Positions 57,896-64,000 of a DNA stretch of 64,000 nucleotides are shown here, in pieces (positions within the stretch are counted from its first letter, which is position 1; the number at the start of each line of letters is the position of its first letter). Position numbers and translations under genes: made by a program. The DNA comes from Oscillospiraceae bacterium (GTDB lineage: Bacteria > Bacillota_A > Clostridia > Oscillospirales > Oscillospiraceae). The notes beneath the pieces are model-generated. The model saw nothing but the letters and a program-made list of their open reading frames with translations. It had not been told where the DNA came from and did no database searches. The stretch spans positions 62,001-126,000 of the forward strand of contig JAFUCD010000024.1 of the NCBI GenBank assembly GCA_017459865.1, read 5' to 3'.

Positions 57896-57924
57896 TTGCA
57901 CACATACAAACGATGTGGTATTGT
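57896..57924 (+). promoter_or_regulatory. Promoter of the PhzF operon
   Basis: TTGCAC (57896-57901), 17 bases and TATTGT (57919-57924) lie 36 bases before PhzF ATG 57960; a CATACAAA half-site sits in the spacer. Confidence 0.6.
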
Positions 57925-57959
57925 GAAATCACAAGGACAAAACAGCAGGAGGAAACGGC

Positions 57960-58757
57960 ATGAAGCTGAACTATTACGTAGCGGACGCCTTCACCACCGA
58001 GCCCTTCCGGGGTAATCCCGCAGGGGTCTGCGTGCTGGACGGCGACTGGCCTGCCTCGGAGCAGATGCAGAAGATCGCCAAAGAGAACCGGCTCTCGGAA
58101 ACGGCGTTCGTGAAACGCAGGGCGGACGGAAGCTACGATCTGCGCTATTTCTCTCCCAGCAGCGAGGTGGGGCTCTGCGGCCATGCCACGCTCGGCACGA
58201 CCTTCGTGCTCTCAAGCTTCGTCGATCCGAAGGCGGAGGTGTTCCGCTACCACACGCGGGATGAGGACGTCTCGGCCGTCAAGCGTCCCGGCGACCGCTA
58301 CGCGCTGCAGTTTCCGGCGTGGAAGCCGGAGCCAGTGGAGATGACGGACACGATCCGCGCCGCACTGAATGGGATCGAGCCCATCGCGCTTTTGGGCACG
58401 CGGGATCTGATCGCGGTGCTGGAGTCGGAGGAGGCGGTAAAGGGCTTTGTTCCGGATCAGGCCGCCATCGACGCGCTGCCGGAGCAGTATCTAGGGCTTC
58501 TCATCACGGCAAAAGGCGAGGAAACGGACTTTGTGGATCGCAGCTTTTTCCCGAAGCTCGCCATCCCGGAGGACCCGGTGTGCGGCTCCGCCAAGTGCTC
58601 GCTGATCCCGCTGTGGGCGGATCGGCTGGGCAAAACCGAGCTCGTCGGAAAGCAGCTCTCGGAGCGCACCGGCATCGTCTACTGCCGCATGGCAGGCGAT
58701 CATGTGGAGATCAGCGGCAACGCGGCGCTGTATCTTAAGGGCGAAATCAACGTGTAA
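57960..58757 (+). CDS. PhzF-family isomerase, first copy
   Basis: The 265-residue protein has two-fold PhzF fold marks: YVADAFTTEPFRGNPAGVCVL, the catalytic Glu in NRLSETAFV (near residue 46), VGLCGHATLGT and the second-half PEDPVCGSAKCSL. PhzF enzymes shift double bonds in small metabolites. AGGAGG precedes ATG 57960. It heads the MocR-controlled operon. It is a relative of the second PhzF at 62980, about 40 percent by eye, so the pathway contains two isomerase-like steps or substrates. Confidence 0.9.
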   Translation: MKLNYYVADAFTTEPFRGNPAGVCVLDGDWPASEQMQKIAKENRLSETAFVKRRADGSYDLRYFSPSSEVGLCGHATLGTTFVLSSFVDPKAEVFRYHTRDEDVSAVKRPGDRYALQFPAWKPEPVEMTDTIRAALNGIEPIALLGTRDLIAVLESEEAVKGFVPDQAAIDALPEQYLGLLITAKGEETDFVDRSFFPKLAIPEDPVCGSAKCSLIPLWADRLGKTELVGKQLSERTGIVYCRMAGDHVEISGNAALYLKGEINV

Positions 58758-58801
58758 GCAATAAAAGTAACCATATACATCATTCTATAGGAGGAATCAT
58801 C

Positions 58802-59176
58802 ATGGAAATCATCTCTACCATCAAAGGCGCAGCCCCCCAGGCTCCGTATTCTCAGGGCGTTATCAGCGGCGACTACATCTTCACCGCGGGCCAGATCGCG
58901 CTCGAGCCCGTCACCGCCCAGCGCATCGGTGACACCATGGCCGAGCAGGCCGAGCAGGTCTGCAAGAATCTCAAGGCCATCCTCGAGGCCGCCGGCAGCA
59001 GCTGCGAGAAGGTCGTGAAGGCTACCTGCTTCATCACCGACATGAGCAAGTTCGGCGAGTTCAACGAAGTCTATGTGAAGTACTTCCCCCACAAGCCCGC
59101 CCGCACCTGCGTGCAGGTCGTGGCGCTTCCGCTGACCGGCTTCCAGTGTGAGGTCGAGGTCATCGCCGAGCGATAA
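58802..59176 (+). CDS. ridA: RidA-family enamine/imine deaminase
   Basis: The 124-residue protein matches RidA: GAAPQAPYSQGVISGDYIFTAGQIAL at the start, TCFITDMSKFGEFNEVY, and ARTCVQVVALP with the catalytic Arg. It hydrolyses reactive enamines/imines to ketones and ammonia. GGAGG precedes ATG 58802. In this operon it may process an amine- or enamine-containing intermediate from MocR-regulated metabolism. Confidence 0.92.
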   Translation: MEIISTIKGAAPQAPYSQGVISGDYIFTAGQIALEPVTAQRIGDTMAEQAEQVCKNLKAILEAAGSSCEKVVKATCFITDMSKFGEFNEVYVKYFPHKPARTCVQVVALPLTGFQCEVEVIAER

Positions 59177-59215
59177 GCAATCCAAAGCCTAACAATATCC
59201 CCATTTCCACAAACA

Positions 59216-59249
59216 GGGCAAGCAAGACTCTTCTACGTCCTGCTTGCCC
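59216..59249. other. Hairpin between RidA and ene-reductase
   Basis: A 9-bp stem GGGCAAGCA (59216-59224)/TGCTTGCCC (59241-59249) with no T-run; intercistronic structure. Confidence 0.55.
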
Positions 59250-59289
59250 ATTCTGCACCCAAAAACACGTTTGAAAAGGAGATCAAACC

Positions 59290-61245
59290 ATGGAAAAGCT
59301 CGAAAAATTGCTCTCTCCCGGTCAGATCGGAAACCTATATCTGAAAAACCGCGCTGTCATGCCGCCGATGGACACCGGCTTCTGCGAGTCCGACGGCATG
59401 CCCGGTCTGCGTCACATCCGCTACTATGAAGAACGCGCCAAGGGCGGCGTGGGCATGATCATCGTCGAGGCCATCTGCGTGGACGCGGAGCACGCGAACC
59501 CTCTGCCCGACGGTCTGCTGCTCCTGCGGCACCGGGACGTGAACTTCTATGAGCGTCTCACCGAGGCTGTACACAAGTATGACTGCAAGATCATTGCCGA
59601 GCTCCACTGCAACGGCGCCAACAGCGGCGTCTGCCCGGCCGGCGCGCCCTGGGCCCCCAGCGAAGTACACATGCGTGTGTTCCCCGGCACGGCGATTCCC
59701 CATGCCATGACCCCGGCGGAGATCAAAATCGTTGAGGAGCGCTTTATCGAGGGCGCGGTGCTCGCAAAGCTCTCCGGCTTTGACGGTGTGGAGCTGCACG
59801 CGGCGCACAACTATCTGCTCTATCAGTTCCTCAGCCCCTATTTCAACCGCCGCACAGACGAATACGGCGGCTGCGTCGAGAATCGCACCCGTGTGCTCAA
59901 GGAGATCATCGCCGGCATCCGCGCGCGTCTGGGCCGGAACTTCCCGGTGTTCGTTCGCTTCCCCGGCGACGAGTTTACTCCCGAGATCGAGCGCACCTAT
60001 GGTCTCAGCGACGGCATCGAGATCGCAAAGTGCCTGGAGGCTGCCGGCGCCGACGCGCTGGACGTCAGTAACGGCAACCCCTTCAACCCCAACGCCAACT
60101 GCGAGCCCTACGCCTTTCCCACGGGCTGGAAAGCCCACGTCTCCAAGGCCATCAAGGAGGCCGTCAGCATCCCCGTCATCGCCACCGGCACGATCAAGGA
60201 CCCCCGCGACGCGGAAAAGCAGCTTCAGGACGGCGCCAGCGATTTTGTCGCCATCGGCCGCGGCCACTATGCCGACCCCATGTTCATGCAGAAAGCGGCA
60301 AAGGGCGATTTCGACGGCATCCGCAAGTGCATCGGCTGCATGTACTGCCGCAAGCGTCTGGCAGATCACCTGACCCGCGGCTGCGCGCTGAACCCGCTGC
60401 TTGGCTGCGAGTATCAGTATGAGAACATCCCCCTCGACGGCGACGGCCGCCGCGTGGTGGTCATCGGCGGCGGTCCCTCCGGCATGCAGGCTGCGAAGAC
60501 TCTCTCCGACCGCGGCTTTGCCGTGACGCTCTTTGAGCAGGAGGCCGAGCTCGGCGGGCGCCTGAACATCGCCGATAAATCCGCCTTCAAGGACAAGATC
60601 ACCCGCTTCATCCATACCCTGTCGCTGGAGATGGAGCGCGCAGGCGTGGATGTGCGTCTGGGCACCCGCGCCACGCCGGAGCTGATCCGGGAGCTGAACC
60701 CTGTCGGCATTCTGCTGGCCTGCGGCGGTCCCTCCATCGTGCCGAATATGCCTGGACTGGATCGCGCCAATGTGACGATTGCAGAGGACGTCATCTCCGG
60801 CAAGTCTCAGGTCTCCGGCAGGATCGTCATCGTCGGCTCCGGACCCACCGGTCTGGAGTGCGCCGAGGGCCTCTCGGAGCAGGGCTGCGACATCTCCATC
60901 GTGGAGATGCAGCCGGTTTTGGGCCCTGATATGCTTCCCGTGGTGCGCAATGACATCATGAGCCGCGTGAAGGATCCGAAGCTCTTTACCGGTCATGCGC
61001 TCAGCGCTGTGACGGACGAGGGCGTTCAGGTCAAGCGCATGGCAGACGGCGAAATCATCACCATCCCCGCGGACTACGTCGTGCTCGCCATGGGCGTGCG
61101 CTCGGATTTCCGGCAGATCGAGGCCTTCCGCAAGGAGTTCGGCAACGTGCGCTGCGTGGGTGACGCCCGCCAGCCCGGCGATATTCCCAACGCCACCAAG
61201 TCCGCATTCATCATCGCCAGCGCCTTTGAGCCAGAAGCGGTGTAA
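59290..61245 (+). CDS. Fe-S flavoprotein ene-reductase (OYE/dienoyl-CoA reductase-like), second copy
   Basis: The 651-residue enzyme has the FMN barrel (LHCNGANSG, VELHAAHNYLLYQFLSP, RRTDEYGG), Fe-S cysteines 347, 350, 353 and 365 (spacing x2-x2-x11), and FAD/NAD domains (GGGPSG near 394 and GSGPTG near 518). It is homologous to the enzyme at 33487 over its full length but not a recent copy. AAAGGAG precedes ATG 59290. In this operon it is likely to reduce an unsaturated intermediate; the substrate is unknown. Confidence 0.92.
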   Translation: MEKLEKLLSPGQIGNLYLKNRAVMPPMDTGFCESDGMPGLRHIRYYEERAKGGVGMIIVEAICVDAEHANPLPDGLLLLRHRDVNFYERLTEAVHKYDCKIIAELHCNGANSGVCPAGAPWAPSEVHMRVFPGTAIPHAMTPAEIKIVEERFIEGAVLAKLSGFDGVELHAAHNYLLYQFLSPYFNRRTDEYGGCVENRTRVLKEIIAGIRARLGRNFPVFVRFPGDEFTPEIERTYGLSDGIEIAKCLEAAGADALDVSNGNPFNPNANCEPYAFPTGWKAHVSKAIKEAVSIPVIATGTIKDPRDAEKQLQDGASDFVAIGRGHYADPMFMQKAAKGDFDGIRKCIGCMYCRKRLADHLTRGCALNPLLGCEYQYENIPLDGDGRRVVVIGGGPSGMQAAKTLSDRGFAVTLFEQEAELGGRLNIADKSAFKDKITRFIHTLSLEMERAGVDVRLGTRATPELIRELNPVGILLACGGPSIVPNMPGLDRANVTIAEDVISGKSQVSGRIVIVGSGPTGLECAEGLSEQGCDISIVEMQPVLGPDMLPVVRNDIMSRVKDPKLFTGHALSAVTDEGVQVKRMADGEIITIPADYVVLAMGVRSDFRQIEAFRKEFGNVRCVGDARQPGDIPNATKSAFIIASAFEPEAV

Positions 61246-61285
61246 GTCATCAAAAGTCATATCAAAAGAAAAGGAGAACGCAGCA

Positions 61286-61648
61286 ATGCCGATCGTAAAA
61301 CTGGAGCTGGCGGGCAAGATCGCCCCCGAGAAGAAGCAGGATCTGATGGAGTTTATCGCAGATCAGATCTACGAAAACACCGGAACACTCAAAAAGAACA
61401 TCTATGTCTACATCCATGAGTGGGAGCTTGAGAATGTCAGAAAGCATGCGCCCGTGGCACTGATCGACTGGACAGAGCAGGCGCCCCGTACGCCGGAAGC
61501 CAAGATGAAGATCATGTCCGCCCTGACTGACCGATTGGCTGAGGTCACCGGTCAGGAAAAAAAGGAGATCGTGATCCTGTTTACGGATATTCCGCTGAAA
61601 AACGCAATGCTCGGCGGCATTTCCAGATACGACAACCCGACTTGGTAA
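61286..61648 (+). CDS. Tautomerase/4-oxalocrotonate-tautomerase-like protein
   Basis: The 120-residue protein begins MPIVKLELAGKIAPEKK with the catalytic Pro at residue 2 (exposed after Met removal), as in the 4-OT superfamily. Its length allows two fused beta-alpha-beta units, though the second (ALTDRLAEVTGQEKKEIVILF) lacks an internal Pro. AAAGGAGA precedes ATG 61286. It would isomerise keto-enol intermediates, a natural partner for the ene-reductase. Confidence 0.85.
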   Translation: MPIVKLELAGKIAPEKKQDLMEFIADQIYENTGTLKKNIYVYIHEWELENVRKHAPVALIDWTEQAPRTPEAKMKIMSALTDRLAEVTGQEKKEIVILFTDIPLKNAMLGGISRYDNPTW

Positions 61649-61694
61649 CCATTGTGGTTCATCTGTGATTCATGTCAGTAATAAGGAGGTTTCT

Positions 61695-61991
61695 ATGCAA
61701 TTTCTGATCAAAGCCTATGACGCGGCAAATGCGTTTGAGAAGCGAATGGCCGTCCGGCCGCGCCATTTGGAAGGCATGAACAAGCTCGGCAAGCAGGTTG
61801 TCTGCGCCGGCGGACTGCCGGATGACGATGGAAAGCCGAAGGGCTCCATGCTGGTGCTCGATTTCCCGGATTGTTCCGCCCTGGATCGTTATCTCGCCGA
61901 GGAACCCTATGTGGTGGAGCACGTCTGGGAGAAAGTCGAAGTCGAACCCATGCATGTGGTGATTCTCGACGGCGAAAAGGTCGGCGCATAA
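61695..61991 (+). CDS. YciI-family protein
   Basis: The 98-residue protein (MQFLIKAYDAANAFEKRMAVRPRHLEGM...VCAGGLPDDDGKPKGSMLVLDF, and EEPYVVEHVWEKVEVEPM) matches the YciI dimeric alpha/beta-barrel family with its conserved Arg/His. These proteins have dehydrochlorinase-like or unknown catalytic roles. AGGAGGT precedes ATG 61695. It is a small helper in the cluster, perhaps for a chemical rearrangement. Confidence 0.85.
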   Translation: MQFLIKAYDAANAFEKRMAVRPRHLEGMNKLGKQVVCAGGLPDDDGKPKGSMLVLDFPDCSALDRYLAEEPYVVEHVWEKVEVEPMHVVILDGEKVGA

Positions 61992-62089
61992 AAAAGGTTT
62001 TTGTTGTAATCATTCGGCTTGCATAATATCGTGAGATCATATTCATTCGGAGGCCGTCTCACAAGGATCCTTTGTCAGGAGGAACAAAC

Positions 62090-62986
62090 ATGGAGCAAAA
62101 AGACAGTGGCAGAGCCATGGGGATGCTCATCTCGTCGATGGTCATCTTCGGCACGATCGGGCTGTTTCGGCGGCTGATCCCGCTGCCCTCCGGCGTGATC
62201 GCCATGAGCCGGGGGCTCATCGGCGCGGCGCTTTTATGGCTGCTGCTGCGCCTTCGCGGCGGGCGGCTCAAACTGAAATCCATGCAGGGGCAGGGGCTCT
62301 GGCTGCTGCTCTCCGGCGCGATCCTGGGCGTGAACTGGATTTTGCTGTTCGAGGCCTACCGCTACACCTCTGTTGCCGTGGCGACCCTGTGCTATTACAT
62401 GGCGCCGATCCTTGTGATCCTTGTCTCGCCCCTGCTGTTTCGGGAGCGGATCACGCGGCGCAAGTGGATCTGCACCGCCCTCGCTGTTGCGGGGATGCTG
62501 CTGGTCTCCGGCGTGCTGAACGGGGACACGGCGGGTGACCTTCGCGGCGTTCTCTTCGGGCTCGGCGCGGCGGCGCTCTATGCCTGCGTGATGCTGCTCA
62601 ACAAGCGCATCACCGGCGTGGACGGCCTTCAGAAGACCATCGTGCAGCTGCTGACCGCGGGCGTGGTGCTGATCCCTTACGTTCTGCTGACGGAGGACGT
62701 GGCGGCAGCGGACTTTACACCCGGTGCCCTTGGAATGCTGCTGGTGGTGGGCGTGGTGCATACTGCGCTGACCTACGGGCTCTACTTCGGCTCCATCGAG
62801 GATCTGCGGATGCAGACCGTGGCGCTTCTGGGCTACTTAGACCCCGTGGTGGCGGTGCTCACTTCGGCTCTGCTGCTGCGAGAGCCTATGAGCGCATTGC
62901 AAATCATCGGAACGATCCTTGTGCTCGGTGCGGCGGTGCTGAGCGCGCTGAATGAGAATACGGAAAGGAGCAAACAACCATGCTGA
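62090..62986 (+). CDS. EamA/DMT-superfamily transporter
   Basis: The 298-residue membrane protein has about ten helices in two EamA repeats (about 15-150 and 160-290), with VATLCYYMAPILVIL and TVALLGYLDPVVAVLTSALLL. DMT carriers export amino acids and metabolites. GGAGG precedes ATG 62090. Its stop overlaps the PhzF start, so it is co-translated and probably exports a product or intermediate of the operon. Confidence 0.88.
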   Translation: MEQKDSGRAMGMLISSMVIFGTIGLFRRLIPLPSGVIAMSRGLIGAALLWLLLRLRGGRLKLKSMQGQGLWLLLSGAILGVNWILLFEAYRYTSVAVATLCYYMAPILVILVSPLLFRERITRRKWICTALAVAGMLLVSGVLNGDTAGDLRGVLFGLGAAALYACVMLLNKRITGVDGLQKTIVQLLTAGVVLIPYVLLTEDVAAADFTPGALGMLLVVGVVHTALTYGLYFGSIEDLRMQTVALLGYLDPVVAVLTSALLLREPMSALQIIGTILVLGAAVLSALNENTERSKQPC

Positions 62987-63789
62987 ATTACTATGTGGCG
63001 GACGCCTTTGCGGATCAGCCCTTTGAGGGCAACCCCGCCGGGGTCTGCGTGCTGGACGAATGGCTTCCCATGGAGAAGATGGCGAAGATCGCCATGGAGA
63101 ACAATCTCTCCGAGACCGGCTTCGTCGTGAAGGAGAGCGACAATCCCTGCACCTACGGCCTGCGCTGGTTCACCCCGGTGGGAGAGATCGACCTCTGCGG
63201 TCACTGCACCTTCGGCACGTCCTATATCCTGTTTCGTTTCTTTGAGCAGGACAAGGACGTGATCCACTTCAACACGCTCAAATGCGGCTACCACCTCGTG
63301 GTGGAAAAGCAGGGCGATAAGATCGTGATGGATTTCCCGTCCCTGCCGCCGGAGCGGTTCGAGTACGCCGATTACATGGGCGAGGGCGTCGGCGCCGTGC
63401 CCAGCGAGGTCTGGAAGACGGACCGCGACCTGATGCTGGTCTATGATTCGCCCGAGACCGTGCGCAATCTGCAGCCGGATTTTGAGAAGCTCAAGCAGTT
63501 TCCTGTGGGCATGTCTGTCTATGTGACAGCAAAGAGCCAGGATCCGCGCTATGACATCGTCGCCCGCGCCTTCTGGCCGAAAATCAGCGTAAACGAGGAC
63601 CCGGTCTGCGGCTCCATGCACAGCACGCTCATGCCCTTCTGGGGCGAGCGTTTGGGGAAGGAGACCATCGCTTCCCGCAACCTCTCCAAACGCGGCGGCA
63701 CGGTCTGGTGCGAGCAGGCGGGCGACCGCGTGAAGATCAGCGGCCGCGGCGCGCTGTATCTTGTCGGAAACATCCTGCTGGACGAGTGA
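62980..63789 (+). CDS. PhzF-family isomerase, second copy
   Basis: The 269-residue enzyme has NYYVADAFADQPFEGNPAGVCVLDE, catalytic Glu in NNLSETGFV (near residue 45), IDLCGHCTFGT and NEDPVCGSMHSTL. It overlaps the EamA stop by 7 bases, with GGAG upstream. It differs from the first PhzF in the middle (residues 100-190). The last gene of the operon; followed by a low-coding region with a new promoter. Confidence 0.9.
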   Translation: MLNYYVADAFADQPFEGNPAGVCVLDEWLPMEKMAKIAMENNLSETGFVVKESDNPCTYGLRWFTPVGEIDLCGHCTFGTSYILFRFFEQDKDVIHFNTLKCGYHLVVEKQGDKIVMDFPSLPPERFEYADYMGEGVGAVPSEVWKTDRDLMLVYDSPETVRNLQPDFEKLKQFPVGMSVYVTAKSQDPRYDIVARAFWPKISVNEDPVCGSMHSTLMPFWGERLGKETIASRNLSKRGGTVWCEQAGDRVKISGRGALYLVGNILLDE

Positions 63790-63809
63790 GTCGACAGCAG
63801 AGAGAGCTA

Positions 63810-63833
63810 TGCCTCTTGTGCTTTCCCCTTTGC
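63810..63833. repeat. Direct repeat, right copy
   Basis: 22 of 24 bases match 54921-54944. It overlaps the -35 box of the downstream promoter. Confidence 0.6.
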
Positions 63834-63844
63834 TGTTATATAAT
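63816..63844 (+). promoter_or_regulatory. Promoter of next gene
   Basis: TTGTGC (63816-63821), 17 bases and TATAAT (63839-63844); 94 bases before ATG 63938. Confidence 0.7.
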
Positions 63845-63937
63845 AAACGCGAGCTAAGATCATACCCCTTCCTTAGCTCACCAGATCAGCGAGGCTCTAC
63901 AAACGGGAAGGAACGTGTTATTGGAAGGGGGATGCAT

Positions 63938-64000
63938 ATGAACAGTATTTTTACCAAAGCTAAAATGTTTTTCATCAGTTTCATGAATCACGTTACAGTT
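63938..64000 (+). CDS. Start of a gene cut by the window end
   Basis: GAAGGGGG precedes ATG 63938; ATG 63932 is an alternative in the same frame. Only 21 codons (MNSIFTKAKMFFISFMNHV..) are visible, giving a basic start and a hydrophobic stretch as in a membrane protein. Family unknown. Confidence 0.5.
   Translation, partial: MNSIFTKAKMFFISFMNHVTV

Larger units (their letters stand above)
63790..63937. other. Spacer with repeat and promoter
   Basis: No gene. It contains the right copy of the 24-bp direct repeat and a promoter for the next gene. Confidence 0.55.

Noticed and set aside
59335..61317. 660-residue antisense frame opposite the second ene-reductase
   Set aside because: Same shadow pattern, no motif or start signal.

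Overview
The window looks like Clostridia (Firmicutes) DNA, most likely from a gut Oscillospirales-type anaerobe. This is inferred from strong GGAGG ribosome sites, frequent TTG/GTG starts, a Gram-positive conjugation machine with MobP3-type relaxase, sortase and SLH proteins, and Fe-S ene-reductases. No tRNA, rRNA or CRISPR array was seen.

Region 1 (1-25.5 kb) is the conjugative backbone of an integrative and conjugative element (ICE) whose left end lies outside the window. First come accessory/antirestriction-type genes: DUF4314, a C5-cytosine methyltransferase read in two overlapping frames, DUF3789, a D12 adenine methylase, AbrB, DUF3849 and YodL/DUF3846. Then comes a type IV secretion operon: thioester/SpaA/VaFE surface adhesin, DUF3852, TrbL/VirB6-like, PrgI, class B sortase, VirB4 and a CHAP hydrolase. 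Last come DUF6103, an SLH protein, a structured putative oriT, MobC, relaxase, Toprim primase-like protein, VirD4 coupling protein and small regulators.

Region 2 (25.7-45.2 kb) is GC-rich metabolic cargo lying between the conjugation module and the integration module. It holds three aldo/keto reductases, a gluconolactonase-like protein, an MFS carrier, two LysR regulators, HxlR, an Fe-S ene-reductase, four alpha/beta hydrolases (one a lipoprotein), an acyl-esterase lipoprotein, two flavodoxins, a pyridoxamine-oxidase-like protein, a DODA-type dioxygenase and an FMN reductase. Its left edge has decayed genes (rubredoxin remnant, truncated lipoprotein) and its right edge a group II intron remnant. 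One reading is a transferable pathway that cleaves extracellular esters and reduces the released unsaturated or carbonyl compounds; the substrate is unknown.

Region 3 (45.5-54.9 kb) is the other end of the ICE: a low-GC pair (OmpR-type regulator with a degenerate receiver, GNAT), a sigma-like regulator with a sequestered ribosome site, a DinG-type helicase, a SHOCT-like small protein and three tandem large serine recombinases, the middle one lacking its catalytic domain.

Region 4 (54.9-63.9 kb) begins with a scar of mobile-element pieces (IS3 orfB, cysteine-rich VLP, ParM-like start). It continues with a second metabolic cluster: LUD protein and MocR regulator facing a PhzF, RidA, Fe-S ene-reductase, tautomerase, YciI, EamA exporter, PhzF operon. 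A 24-bp imperfect direct repeat (22/24) brackets this region at 54921 and 63810, so it may also have been mobile. A new gene starts at 63938 and runs off the window.
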